DNA from: Bacteroidota bacterium
GTDB taxonomy: Bacteria; Bacteroidota; Bacteroidia; 2-12-FULL-35-15
Direction: 5' to 3'
Assembly (NCBI GenBank): GCA_023251835.1
Contig: JAHEXZ010000019.1
Location: forward strand, 1 to 64,000
DNA: 64,000 bases
The position numbers and the translations under genes were made by a program. Below the pieces are notes generated by a model. That model worked only from the letters and a program-made list of their open reading frames with translations, was not told the origin of the DNA and did not search any database. Of this stretch, positions 10,835-24,300 are shown in pieces (positions within the stretch are counted from its first letter, which is position 1; every line of letters begins with the position of its first letter).

Positions 10835-13282
10835 ATGAAAAAATATATTTCTATAGTTATTATTACCTGTTCATTTTTAACCAATCTGGCATCTGCACAA
10901 ACCTGCCAGCAAAACAAACATCACCCTGCCAAATACAAATCTTTATCCGGGGTTAGCCATGTGCAGGCTGCTAATTCCCGCAGTGATACCGCTGATATCT
11001 TAAATTATACTATCAATTTAACCATTACGGATTTTACAAACAATAAAATAAGCGGAAATACACAGATAAAATTTACGCCTAAAATCAATGGAGTTAACAA
11101 ACTAAATTTAGACCTTCTAAAACTAACTGTTGATTCCATTGAAATTAATGGAACTAACTTGTCGTACACGTACAATGATACACTATTACAGGTAAGTCTG
11201 CCATCAACTTATAACCCATCTGATACTGTTCTGTTAACCGTTTATTATCAGGGAACGCCACAAGGGGATCCATCCGGCTGGGGAGGTTTTTATTTTAGTA
11301 ATGGTTATGCTTATAACCTGGGAGTTGGTTTTGGTGCTAACCCACACACATACGGCCGGGTGTGGTTCCCCTGTTTTGATAATTTTGTTGAACGATCTGC
11401 ATACGAGTTCAATATCACTTCCAACAATGGTAAAATAGCCTATTGTAATGGTTATCTTGCAAATGATACCACTGACAATAACGGAGACCGTACCCGCAAA
11501 TGGATACTTAATGAACCAATACCAAGTTACTTAGCTTCGGTAACTGTTGCTAATTACACACAGGTAAATCAAACCTATAATGGTATAAATGGCAATGTGC
11601 CAATTGTTTTAACTGCTGTACCAGCTGATACTACCAATGTAAAAAATTCATTTACTAACTTAAATACAGCGCTTTCTACATTTGAAAGTCACTTTGGCCC
11701 TTATATGTGGAACAGGGTTGGATACTGTATGGTACCATTTGATGCCGGAGCAATGGAACATGCTACAAATATCTCCTATCCAAAAGTAACAGCAGATGGT
11801 ACAATTAATTACCAGACATTGTATGCTCATGAACTTTCCCACCACTGGTTTGGAAATCTGGCCACTTGCCGCACGCAGGAAGACATGTGGCTCAATGAAG
11901 GATGGGCACGCTATTGTGAATTTTTATTTACTGAATCATTATATGGATATAACAGTTACCTGAATTTAGTTAGAACAAATCATGAAGATAACTTACATTT
12001 TAATCGCCCAAAAGAAGGTAATCTTACGCTTTCCAATATACCGTTTGAATATACTTATGGAGATCATGTATACAACAAGGGAGCGGATATTGCACATACA
12101 TTGAGAGGATATATGGGTGATAGCCTATTCTTTAATTCCGTTAAAACCTATCTTTCACAGAACAATTATAAAGATGTTTCCAGTGCTGATTTTAGAGATG
12201 CACTCACCGCTGCAAGTGGCCTTGATATGTCTTACTTTTTTGACAATTGGATATTTAATCCCGGATGGCCACATTTTTCAATAGATTCATTCACAGTAGT
12301 TCCTAATGGTTTGAGCTATCTTGTTACAGTTTACATAAAACAAAAATTAACAGATGCTCCCAATTATTATACAAACGTACCCTTAGAAGTTACTTTCAAA
12401 GCTGCAGATTGGACAGAACAGACGCAAAGCATTGTAATGTCCGGACAAATATCATCCTTCAACTTTGCCCTTCCTTTCAATCCTGTATTTGTTGCTGTAA
12501 ATATGGGGGAAAAAATTAGTCATGCAGTAGCACCTGAATACAAGAAAATAAAAACCACGGGGAATGCTAATTTTACAAATGCCAGGATGAACTTAACAAT
12601 TCAAAGTATTTCTGACTCGGCATTTGTTCGTATAGAACATAATTATGCCGCCCCGGATGGTTTTAAAAGCTGCTGTCCTCCATATCGTTTATCACCAAAT
12701 CATTATTGGAAAGTAGATGGCATTCTTCCTGCAAATTTTAAAGCTAAAGCCGTTATCAATTACGATGGCAGAACCACTGGTTTTGCTGGAAACCAATGGT
12801 TAGATAATGAGCTGGTAAATGCCAGTGAAGACAGCCTTATACTTATGTATCGCGCAAACACTGCGGATGATTGGACAGAATATTTGTATTATACTAAAAA
12901 TAATATAGGCAATAACAATGATAAACGTGGAACAATTACTATTGATACTTTAAAATTAGGAGAATTTGTTTTTGCGATGCATGATTATACAATGGGAATA
13001 CAAACCCGAGAAATAAACACAGCACCTGAAATTAAATTATATCCTAATCCAACTAAAGATATATTGACGATAGACTTGTTATCCTCCGGAATAAAAATTT
13101 ATGGTTCAGTTATTTTAATCATTACAGATACTTCCGGAAAAACTATTTACAAAGAAAAACTCAATCCACAGCAAACCACTACAACTATTAAAACAACAGG
13201 ATATAGTAACGGAGTTTATTTTGTTTCTATTAATAACAACGAAACAGTATTGGCAAAATCTAAATTTATAGTAACCCGCTAA
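10835..13282 (+). CDS. M1-family metallopeptidase with T9SS type A C-terminal sorting domain
   Basis: GAMEHATNISYP; HELSHHWFGNLATCRTQEDMWLNEGWARY zinc motif; C-terminal KLYPNPTKDILTIDL...GVYFVSI. Confidence 0.9.
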   Translation: MKKYISIVIITCSFLTNLASAQTCQQNKHHPAKYKSLSGVSHVQAANSRSDTADILNYTINLTITDFTNNKISGNTQIKFTPKINGVNKLNLDLLKLTVDSIEINGTNLSYTYNDTLLQVSLPSTYNPSDTVLLTVYYQGTPQGDPSGWGGFYFSNGYAYNLGVGFGANPHTYGRVWFPCFDNFVERSAYEFNITSNNGKIAYCNGYLANDTTDNNGDRTRKWILNEPIPSYLASVTVANYTQVNQTYNGINGNVPIVLTAVPADTTNVKNSFTNLNTALSTFESHFGPYMWNRVGYCMVPFDAGAMEHATNISYPKVTADGTINYQTLYAHELSHHWFGNLATCRTQEDMWLNEGWARYCEFLFTESLYGYNSYLNLVRTNHEDNLHFNRPKEGNLTLSNIPFEYTYGDHVYNKGADIAHTLRGYMGDSLFFNSVKTYLSQNNYKDVSSADFRDALTAASGLDMSYFFDNWIFNPGWPHFSIDSFTVVPNGLSYLVTVYIKQKLTDAPNYYTNVPLEVTFKAADWTEQTQSIVMSGQISSFNFALPFNPVFVAVNMGEKISHAVAPEYKKIKTTGNANFTNARMNLTIQSISDSAFVRIEHNYAAPDGFKSCCPPYRLSPNHYWKVDGILPANFKAKAVINYDGRTTGFAGNQWLDNELVNASEDSLILMYRANTADDWTEYLYYTKNNIGNNNDKRGTITIDTLKLGEFVFAMHDYTMGIQTREINTAPEIKLYPNPTKDILTIDLLSSGIKIYGSVILIITDTSGKTIYKEKLNPQQTTTTIKTTGYSNGVYFVSINNNETVLAKSKFIVTR

Positions 13283-13351
13283 AATTGCCAATTCATTGTC
13301 TACTGCACACAAAAATTTCCTCTCCTGTGGAGAGGGTTAGGGAGAGGTGAT

Positions 13352-15226
13352 ATGGGATACAAAACCACACAGCAATGCATTGATGATTTAGAGAAACACG
13401 GACATTTAGTTCGTATTAAGGAACAAGTAAGCCCCAACCTCGAAATGGCAGCCATTCATCTTCGTGTGCATGAAAATAATGGACCGGCCATACTATTTGA
13501 AAATATCAAAAATTGTAAATTCAAAGCAGTATCTAACTTATATGGCTCTTTAGAACGTAGTAAATTTATTTTCAGAGACACACTCGAAAAAATAAAAATA
13601 CTCATCGACTTAAAAAATAATCCTTTAGAAGCGTTTAAACATCCTCTCAATTACTCCGGTGTTGCATTAACTGCGCTTGCCGCCTTACCAAAAAAATCTG
13701 TTTTTAACAATCCGGTTTTACAACATCAAACCATAATTTCAGAACTCCCTCAAATAAAATGCTGGCCTGATGATGGTGGCGCTTTTATTACACTGCCTTT
13801 GGTATATACTGAAGATATTGATAAACCAGGAGTTATGAACTCTAACCTTGGTATGTACCGGATACAATTGAGTGGCAATGAATACATCACGGATAAAGAA
13901 GTTGGTTTGCATTATCAGCTACACCGGGGCATTGGGATACATCAGACAAAATCGAATAAAAAAAATCAACCTCTGAAAGTAAGCATATTTGTTGGAGGCC
14001 CTCCATCACTTACTTTAGGAGCAATTATGCCACTGCCCGAAGGAATGAGCGAACTTACTTTTGCCGGAGCATTGGGCAACAGAAGAATCCGGTATACTTA
14101 TGAAGATGGATTTTGTATTGCTTCTGATGCTGATTTTGTAATTACAGGCGAAGTATTTCCCAACGAAAATAAACCCGAAGGCCCTTTTGGTGATCATCTT
14201 GGTTATTATAGCTTAAAACATGATTTCCCGCTCATGCGTGTGCATAAAGTATTTCACCGTACCAATGCGCTATGGCCATTTACAATAGTTGGCCGGCCTC
14301 CACAGGAAGACACCAGCTTTGGTGCCCTGATTCATGAAATTACCGGAAATGCAATCCCCAAAGAAATTCCCGGACTTAAAGATATTCATGCTGTTGATGC
14401 AGCAGGTGTACACCCGCTCCTTCTGGCAATCGGGAGTGAACGTTATACTCCATACAACAACAATCGGAAACCCCAGGAGATACTTACTATTGCCAACCAC
14501 ATACTTGGCTCCGGCCAGCTAAGCCTTGCAAAATATTTATTCATTATTGCAGGTGAAGATAACCCGCAGTTAACAACACACAATATTGAGGGGTATTTTA
14601 AACATGTGCTCGAACGAGTTGACTGGACAAGGGATATACACTTCCATACCAGAACCACGATTGATACATTAGATTACAGCGGCAGCGATTTAAACAGTGG
14701 TAGCAAAGTAGTAATTGCTGCTGCTGGTAACAAAATCAGAGAGCTTGGCAACACTATAGAAAATCTGAATTTACCGGATGGTTTTCGAAACCCTAAAGTA
14801 ATAATGCCCGGCATTATTGCTATTGAAGCCGGTAAATATATTGATGAAAAAACAACACTTACCCATATCTCATATCTCAAACCTGTGGTGAGCATAGTCG
14901 AACCATCTCATATCTTTGGTGAGCTGAGCCAAACTATCTCAAATCTCAATTCATTCCCACTCCTGATCATTTGTGACAACAGCGACTTTATAGCACGCAA
15001 CCTGAATAATTTTTTGTGGGTAACTTTTACACGTAGTAACCCCTCACATGATATTCATGGTATTGATAGCTTTATAGAACACAAACACTGGGGATGCCAT
15101 AGTTCACTGATAATTGATGCCCGCATCAAACCACAGCATGCACCTCCATTAATTAAAGACCCTGAAATTGAAAAACAGGTAGACGCTTTGGGTACAAAAG
15201 GAATGTCCCTGTATGGAATTATTTGA
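13352..15226 (+). CDS. UbiD-family decarboxylase
   Basis: 624 aa; GYKTTQQCIDDLEKHGHLVRI; NLGMYRIQL; HRGIGIH; EGPFGDHLGYYS; VHKVFHRTNALWPFTIVGRPPQED. Confidence 0.9.
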   Translation: MGYKTTQQCIDDLEKHGHLVRIKEQVSPNLEMAAIHLRVHENNGPAILFENIKNCKFKAVSNLYGSLERSKFIFRDTLEKIKILIDLKNNPLEAFKHPLNYSGVALTALAALPKKSVFNNPVLQHQTIISELPQIKCWPDDGGAFITLPLVYTEDIDKPGVMNSNLGMYRIQLSGNEYITDKEVGLHYQLHRGIGIHQTKSNKKNQPLKVSIFVGGPPSLTLGAIMPLPEGMSELTFAGALGNRRIRYTYEDGFCIASDADFVITGEVFPNENKPEGPFGDHLGYYSLKHDFPLMRVHKVFHRTNALWPFTIVGRPPQEDTSFGALIHEITGNAIPKEIPGLKDIHAVDAAGVHPLLLAIGSERYTPYNNNRKPQEILTIANHILGSGQLSLAKYLFIIAGEDNPQLTTHNIEGYFKHVLERVDWTRDIHFHTRTTIDTLDYSGSDLNSGSKVVIAAAGNKIRELGNTIENLNLPDGFRNPKVIMPGIIAIEAGKYIDEKTTLTHISYLKPVVSIVEPSHIFGELSQTISNLNSFPLLIICDNSDFIARNLNNFLWVTFTRSNPSHDIHGIDSFIEHKHWGCHSSLIIDARIKPQHAPPLIKDPEIEKQVDALGTKGMSLYGII

Positions 15227-15251
15227 TTGGATAGTTATAACAGATAATACT

Positions 15252-15289
15252 AAAAAGAGTTATATGAATGGTTTCATATAACTCTTTTT
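15252..15289. terminator. bidirectional hairpin terminator between convergent genes
   Basis: aaaaagagttatatgaatggtttcatataactcttttt: long perfect stem with A/T tails, between the 3' ends of the UbiD gene (+) and the giant gene (-). Confidence 0.85.
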
Positions 15290-15337
15290 GTATGTAAGAC
15301 ACTAAACTAACTTCCTCGCTATTCCAATAAAGTATTC

Positions 15338-18300
15338 TTATTGAATTGAAAACTTACCGCTTCCTATCATTTCCTCTTTATTGGTTAGCTTATAGAAATA
15401 CATGCCGTTTGACAAGTCATTTCTGTCTATGGTAAACATCATTCCTCCTTGTGTAGCACCGTTTTGTGAGCTAGGTGCTAAAGCAACCTTTTTGATTTCT
15501 TTTCCAAGCATATCATAGATTATCATTGTAACCTGGCCATTTCCAATAGTTCCATTTATTTGAAGTGTTGCACTGGTACTAAATGGATTTGGATAAATTA
15601 TTACCGTATGTCCACCATTACCCAATTTATCTATTCCCAGGAAGCTGATTATAGGGAATGGAGGAGAAGTTGCTGTACAGCCGGAAGAATTAGTAACTAC
15701 AACAGTATAATTTCCATTTTGGGTTGCCAGATAGCTTTGTGAAGTAGCACCAGGTATAAGAATACCATTCAGATACCACTGATACGATGCCCCTGGAGTT
15801 GAAGTAAGCAGATTCTCCAATTGAGTAATCGTTGCTGTTGCAGCGGGAGCAACTGCTACTGTAGTCACTTGTGTACTTGAACAGCCGTTAGATGTACCCG
15901 TAACTGTATAAGTAGTTGTCGTGGTAGGATTTGCCGTAACCGATGGGCCGGTTGTTGTATTTAATCCTGCAGAAGGTGCCCATGAATACGAATTAGCACC
16001 ACTTGCCATCAAATCAGCAGAGTTACCTGCACAGATGGTAGTAGAAGCAGGAGTTACCATTGTATTTGGAGGCATGCAAGGAGTAGTTACACAAATATTA
16101 AACGTTGTAGTTGCAGGAACACTACTTCCATAGTGATATACTCTCACATAATAAGTATCTCCAACAACAAGATTTGGAGCCGTTAATACTTCAGTACCAC
16201 CGGAGTACGAAGTATCAGCACAGCTTACATTCGTTCCGTTACATGCACCACTTAATAACTCCACAACAGCGTCAAAACTTGAAGAACCATCAACAGTAAT
16301 TTTGTGAGTTGATGCTGTTGCAACAAATTTATACCATATATCATCATTAGCTGTTCCACCACAGGTTGCAGGCATTGTTTGTGTTGCCCCTGCAACATCT
16401 CCGGTTACAGTTCCACCACAAGTGGCACCATAAACAGTTAAAGTAACAGCACCAGCACAATCATCATTAGCCGGAGCTGGTGGAGGCGGTCCGGGAGTTG
16501 TTACACATATTGTAAATGTAGTAGTTGATGGAACAGAACTGCTGTAGTGATATACACGCACGTAATAAGTAGTACCAATAGTAAGTCCTGTTGCATTCAA
16601 CACTTCTGTACCACCGGTAAAAGTACCATCTGCACAATTAATGTTTGTTCCGTCACATGCTCCGGAACGTAAATCAATTACAGCATCAAAACCGGTTGAA
16701 CCAGCAACTGTAACAATATGCGTTGTGTCGGTTGCAGTAAAGCTATACCAAACATCATCATCTGCCGTACCTGTTGAACCACCGCAGGTAATTGCAGGTA
16801 TTGATTGAGTAGCTCCTGCAACATCACCGGCAGTTGCACCACCACAGGTTGCACCATAAACATTCAAGGATACTGCACCTGAACAATTATCATTGGCAGG
16901 ACCATTATTAGAAGATGGTGTTGTTACACAAATGGTGAATGTAGTGGTTGCAGGTGCACTGGTACCATAATGATATACACGCACATAGTAAGTAGTGCCT
17001 GCGGTCAATCCTGTAGCATTAACTACCTCTGTTCCTCCGGCAAGTGTGCTATTTGCACAATTGATGTTCGTTCCGTTACAAGCACCTGAACGTAAGTCAA
17101 TTACAGCATTTAAGCTATCAGAACCAACAACCGTAATGTCATGGGATGTTCCTGTAGCAACAAAGCTATACCATACATCAGCAGCTGATGTTCCGGTAAT
17201 ACCATTGCATGTTATTGGTGCAATAGATTGTGTCGCTCCACTAACATCTCCGCTTGTAGCTCCGCCACAGGTTGCGCCATAAACAGTTAAAGAAGCAGCA
17301 TTGCCACAGTCATCATTCGATGGAATTGATGTTGAAGGAGTAGTAACGCATATTGTAAATGATGTAGTAACCGGAGCTACAGTATCATGATCGTAAACCC
17401 TTACATAATAGGTGTTACCAATTGTAAGTCCTGTTGAATGTATTACTTCGGTACCACCTGCTAATGTACTATCAGCACAGGATACATTGGTTCCAGGACA
17501 TGAACCTGAAAGTAATTCTACAACAGCATTCAGGTTGGTAGAGCCAACTACTGTAACATCATGGGATGTGGCTGTTGCTACAAATGTATACCATACATCG
17601 TCTTCTGAACCGCCAGTAGAACCATTACAAGTTATTGGAGGTGCGGATTGAGTTGCCCCACCTACAGTTCCATTAGTTGCTCCACCACAGGTAGGCCCGT
17701 ATACCGTCAATGCTGTTGCACCAGAGCAACTATCATTAGCAGGTGTAGAAGGATTTGGTGTTGTTACACAGATAGTGAACGTTGTTGTTGCGGGAACAGA
17801 GCTGCTGTAGTGATAAACACGTACATAATAAGTGTTTCCAACAGTCAGTCCTGCAGCATTTATAATTTCCGTACCTCCACCAAAAGTAGCATCAGCACAA
17901 TCTATATTAGTTCCACTACAAGCACCCGAACGTAAATCTATAACAGCATCAAAGCTGGTTGAACCCACTACAGTAATATCATGTGTAGTAGAGGTTGCTA
18001 CAAAGCTATACCAAACGTCATCATTGGCTGTACCTGTCCAGTTATTACAAGTTATAGCAGCAATTGACTGGGTTGCACCAGCAACATTGCCTGTTGTGGC
18101 ACCACCACAAGTTGCACCATAAACGGTTAAGGCTGTTGCATTAGCACAATTGTCATTTGAAGGGGGTGGTGGCGGAGGCGTTGTTACACATATTGTAAAT
18201 GTGGTAGTTGAAGGAGCAATACTATCGTAATCGTATACCCTAACATAATAAGTGTTACCGATTGTAAGCCCTGTGGCATTTAACACCTCTGTACCACCTG

Positions 18301-21300
18301 TTAACGTAGAATCTTCACACGTGATATTTGTTCCTGTACATGCACCTGAACGTAAATCTACAACAGCATTAAAGCCAGTAGAGCCAACTACAGTAATATC
18401 ATGTGTAGTAGAAGTAGCTACAAAGCTGTACCATACATCATCATTGGCTGTACCTGCACAAGGAGCAGCCACTATTGATTGTGTGGCACCTGCAACATTA
18501 CCTGTTGTTGTTCCACCGCAAGTAGCCCCATACACTGTTAATGCTGTTGCACCTGCGCAATCATCATTAGCAGGAACAGAAGGATTTGGTGTTGTTACAC
18601 ATATTGTGAATGTTGTTGTTGCAGGAACCGAACTGCTGTAATGATAAACACGTACATAGTAAGTGTTTCCAATGGTCAGCCCAGTAGCATTTATTATTTC
18701 TGTACCACCACTAAATGTAGCATCAGCACAGTCTATATTGTTTCCATTACAAGCACCCGAACGTAAATCTATGACAGCATCAAAGCTGGTTGAACCTACT
18801 ACAGTAATATCATGTGTAGTAGAGGTAGCCACAAAGCTATACCACACATCATCATTGGCTGTACCCGTCCAGCTATTACAGGTTATAGCAGTAATTGACT
18901 GGGTTGCACCAGCAACATCACCTGTGGTAGCACCACCACAGGTTACACCATAAACAGTCAAGGCTGTTGCATTAGCACAATTGTCATTTGAAGGAGTTGG
19001 TGGTGGAGGTGTGGTTACACAAATTGTAAATGTAGTAGTTGAAGGAACAGTACTACCAAAATCATATACACGCACATAGTATGTTGTGCCTATAGTAAGC
19101 CCTGTAGCATGCATTACTTCAGTACCACCTGTTGATGTAGCGTCTTCACATGTAATATTAGTTCCTGTACAAGCACCGGAACGTAAATCTACTACAGCAT
19201 TGAAGCCGGTAGAACCAACTATAGTAATATCATGTATTGCAGCTGTTGCCACAAAGCTGTACCATACATCATCATTTGCAGTACCAGTACATGGTGCAGC
19301 AGCAATTGATTGTGTAGCACCTGTAACATTGCCTGCTATAGCACTTCCACAGGTAGCTCCATACACTGTTAATGCTGTTGCGGCTGAACAATCATCATTA
19401 GCAGGCGGAGGTATTGTAGGAGTAGTAACACAAATATTAAATGTAGTGGTAGCAGGATAACCAGTACCATAATCGTACACCCTCACATAATAAGTAGTCC
19501 CTATGGTTAACCCTGTAGCATGTATTACTTCTTTACCTCCGTTACCGGTACTGTCAGCACATCCTACATTTGGTCCTGAACAGCTGGTAGAATGCATATC
19601 CACCACGGCATTGAAGCTGGCAGAACCCTGAACAGTAACATCATGCGAAGTAGCTGTTGCAACAAACTTATACCAAACATCATCATTGGCTGTACCTGTA
19701 GAACCATTACAGGTTATTGCTGTGATAGACTGGGTTGCACCTGCAACATCGCCTGTCGTAGCACCACCACATGTTGCACCGTATACAGTCAGTACTGTTG
19801 CATTCGAACAGTTATTGTTCGCAGGAGGAGGAGTGGTAGGAGTTGTTACACATATTGTGAATGTTGTTGTTGAAGGAACCGAACTGCCATAATCATATAC
19901 CCTCACATAATAAGTGTTTCCGATGGTAAGCCCGGTAGCAATTACTGCTTCGGTTCCTCCTATTGCTGTGGCATCGGCACAATTGATATTTGTACCATCA
20001 CAAGCACCGGTTCTTAAATCTACTACAGCATCAAAATTTGAAGATCCAACAACAGTGATATTGTGTGAGGTTGCTGTTGCCACAAAACTATACCATACAT
20101 CATCATTGGCCGTACCTGTAAGGCCATTACATAATAACCCTGGTATCGACTGAGTAGCGCTGGCCACATTTCCAGTGGTAGCGCCACCGCAAGAAGTACC
20201 ATAAACTGTTAATGATGTTGCACCAGAACAATTATCATTAGATGGTGTTGGCGGGGCTGGTGTTGTAATACATATGTCAAATGTAATAGTTGATGCTAAA
20301 CCTGAATAATAATGATATACCCTCACATAATAAGTATTACCTATTGTAAGCCCTGTTGCAGTTAATGTTTCTGTCCCCGCCATTCCTGTAGCATCCATAC
20401 AACTAAGGTTAGTACCGTTGCAGGAGCCGGAACGCAAATCAATAACAGCATCAAAACTGGCAGATCCTGTTACAGTAACAATGTGAGATGTAGCTGTTGC
20501 AACAAAGCTATACCAAACATCATCATTTGCTGTACCGACACATGGTGCAGCAGATATAGACTGTGTTGCACCTCCAACAGAACCAGCTGTGGTTGCACCA
20601 CAGGTAACGCCATAGACAGTTAAAGGAGTGGCATTGGCACACTCATCGTTAGCAGGAGGCGGAGTAGTTACACAGATTGTAAATGTTGTTGTTGAAGGCA
20701 TTGAGCTGCTGTAATGATATACTCTGACATAATAAGTACTTCCAGGAACAAGGCCTGTAGCATTTACCACCTCTGTTCCACCTCCTGTTGTAGCATCAGC
20801 ACAATTTATATTTGTCCCAGTGCAGGAACCTGAACGAAGGTCTACTACTGCGTCAAATCCTGAAGAGCCAATAACAGTAATGGTATGCGAACCGGATGTT
20901 GCCACAAAGCTATACCATACATCATCATCGGCTGTGCCCGAGAAAGAGTTACAGGTTATACCTGGTAATGACTGAGTAGCACCAGTAACATCACCGGTGG
21001 TAGCACCTCCGCAGGTTGCTCCGTAAACAGTTAAAGCGGTAGCTCCGGAACATTCATTATTAGCTGGTGGCGGTGGAACCGGAGTGGTTATACATATTGT
21101 GAAGGTTGTGGTAGAAGGAACGCTGGAATACCAGTGATATACTCTCACATAATAGGTAGTTCCAATGGTAAGGCCTGTAGCATGCAATACTTCGGTGCCC
21201 CCTGAATATGAAGTGTCTCTACAACTCATATTGGTTCCATTGCAGGAACCGGAACGTAAATCAATTACGGCATCAAAACTGGCAGAACCAACAACTGTAA

Positions 21301-24300
21301 TATCATGTGAAGTGGCTGTTGCAACAAAGCTGTACCATACATCATCATCGGCTGTACCAGAACATGGGGCAGCTGATATAGACTGCGTTGCACTCATAAC
21401 ATTTCCGGTAGTTGCACCACCACAGGTAGCACCATATACAGTTAAAGGTGTTGCTCCTGCACAATCATCATTAGCAGGAGGAGGTGTAGTTATACAAATA
21501 GTAAATGTTGGTGTAGCTGGCGTATAATTACCATATTGATATACACGCACGTAATAAGTTGTTCCAATAGTAAGGCCCGTAGCATTTATTACTTCTGTTC
21601 CTCCTGAATAGGTAGCATCTGCACAGTTAATATTAGTACCATTACAAGAGCCCGAACGTAAATCTACAACAGCATCAAAGCTGGTTGCGCCTACAACTGT
21701 GATAGTATGTGCCTCAGCAGTAGCCACAAAGCTATACCATACATCATTAGCACCCGAGCTGGTAAAATTGTTACAGCTTATCGGAGCTTCTGATTGTGTA
21801 GCACCTGTAACATCACCGGTAGTAGCACCTCCACAGGTTGCTGCATAAACAGTCAAAGCGGTAGCTCCGGAACATTCATCATTAGCAGGTGGTGGAGGAA
21901 CAGGTGTTGTTATACATATTGTAAATGTTGTAGTTGAAGGTACGCTCGCATAATAATGGTATACTCTTACATAATAAGTAGTACCTATAGTAAGGCCGGT
22001 AGCATTAAGCACCTCTGTACCTCCACTAAATGTGGCATCTTTACAGCTGATATTTGTTCCATCACATGAACCAGAGCGTAAATCAATTACAGCATCAAAG
22101 CCTGAAGAACCTACAACTGTTATATCATGGATAGTTGATGTTGCAACAAAACTGTACCATACATCATCATCGGCTGTTCCACCGCAACTGGCAGCTAATG
22201 ACTGAGTTGCACTTATAACATTTCCGGTTGTAGCACCACTACAGGTAGCGCCATATACAGTTAAAGCAATAGCTCCTGAACAATTATCATTAACAGGAGG
22301 AGGAGTAGTTACACAAATGGTAAATGTTGGTGTAGCGGGAGTATAATTACCATATTGATATACACGCACGTAATAAGTTGAGCCAACAGTAAGGCCTGTA
22401 GCACTTATCACCTCTGTTCCTCCCGAATAGGTGGCATCTGCACAGTTAATATTAGTACCATTACAAGAGCCGGAACGTAAATCTACAACAGCATCAAAGC
22501 TGGTTGCACCTATAACTGTGATGGTATGTATATCAGAGGTAGCTACAAAGCTGTACCAAACATCATTAGCAGCCGAGCTGGTAAAATTGCCGCAGCTTAT
22601 TGGAGCTTCTGACTGTGTAGCACCTGTAACATCACCGGTAGTAGCACCTCCACAGGTTGCTCCATAAACGGTCAAAGCTGTAGCAGCCGAACACTCATCG
22701 TTAGCTGGTGGAGGAGGAATGGGCGTTGTTATACATATTGTAAACGTTGTAGTTGAAGGCACACTGGATGACCAGTGATATATTCTTACATAATAAGTGT
22801 TGCCTATTGTAAGTCCTGTGGCATTTAAAACTTCTGTTCCTCCGTTGGCAGTTGCATCCTTACAACTAATGTTAGTACCATTACAAGAACCGGAACGTAA
22901 ATCTATTACAGCATCAAAACCTGAAGACCCTACAACTGTTATATCATGTGTAGCTGATGTTGCAACAAAACTGTACCATACATCATCATCAGCAGTACCT
23001 GCACAATTTGCAGCCAATGACTGTGAAGCTCCGGCAACATTGCCGGTTGTAGAACTACCACAAGTTGCTCCATAAACAGTTAAAGGTGTTGCACCTGAAC
23101 AATTATCATTTGAAGGTGCCGGAGTAGTTATACAAATTGTGAATGTTGTAGTTGTGGGAGTAGAAGCAAAATAGTGGTACACTCTCAGATAATAAGTATT
23201 GCCAGGGGTGAGTCCGGTGGCTGTCATTGTTTCTGTTCCTCCTCCGCCTGTAGCATCAGCACAACTGATATTTGTTCCATTGCAGGAGCCGGAGCGAAGG
23301 TCGATAACAGCATCAAAATTTGCTGAACCAACAACACTAATCACATGTGAAGCAGCTGTTGCCACAAAACTATACCAAACATCATCATCAGCTGTACCAG
23401 CACAGGTTGCAGCAAGCGATTGTGTAGCACCTGCAACATTTCCTGTAACTGCTCCACCACAAGATGAGCCATAGACTGTAAGAGGAGTAGCTCCCGAACA
23501 ATCATCATTAGCAGGAGCAGGAGTTGTTACACATATTGTAAATGTAGTAGTAGCAGGGATGCTAGAACTCCAATGATACACTCTTACATAATAGGTGCTT
23601 CCTATAGTAAGTCCTGTAGCAGTTAATACTTCTGTGCCCCCATTTGCATTAGCATCCTTACAACTGATATTTGTTCCATCGCAGGAACCGGAGCGTAAAT
23701 CTATCACCGCATCAAAGCTTGCAGAACCTGCCACAGTGATATCATGTGATGAAGATGTTGCAACAAAGCTATACCAGACATCATCATCTGCAGTACCGGC
23801 ACAACTTGCCGGTAATGATTGAGTAGCACCCAAAATATTTCCGGTTATCGCACTACTGCATGTAGGACCATTTACTGTTAAAGATGTGGCTCCTGAACAA
23901 TTATCGTTAGCCGGAGGTGGTGTAGTTACACAAATTGTAAATGTAGTTGTTGAAGGAAGAGTACTCCAATAATGATAAACCCTTACTAAGTAAGTGGCAC
24001 CAATTGTAAGACCTGTAGCAGTCAGCACTTCGGTACCACCATTATTGGTAGCATCAATACAGCTAACATTTGTGCCGGTACAGGAACCGGAACGGATGTT
24101 AACCACAGCATCAAAGTTTGCAGAACCTACCACGGTAATGTTATGTGAAGTAGAACTTGCAACAAAACTATACCAAACATCGTCATCGGCTGTACCAGCA
24201 CATGGAGTTGCTGATATGGATTGTGTTGCACCAGCAACATTACCTGTCACAGTTGCACCACAAGCGCTGCCATATACTGTTAAAGGCACTGCACTTGCAC

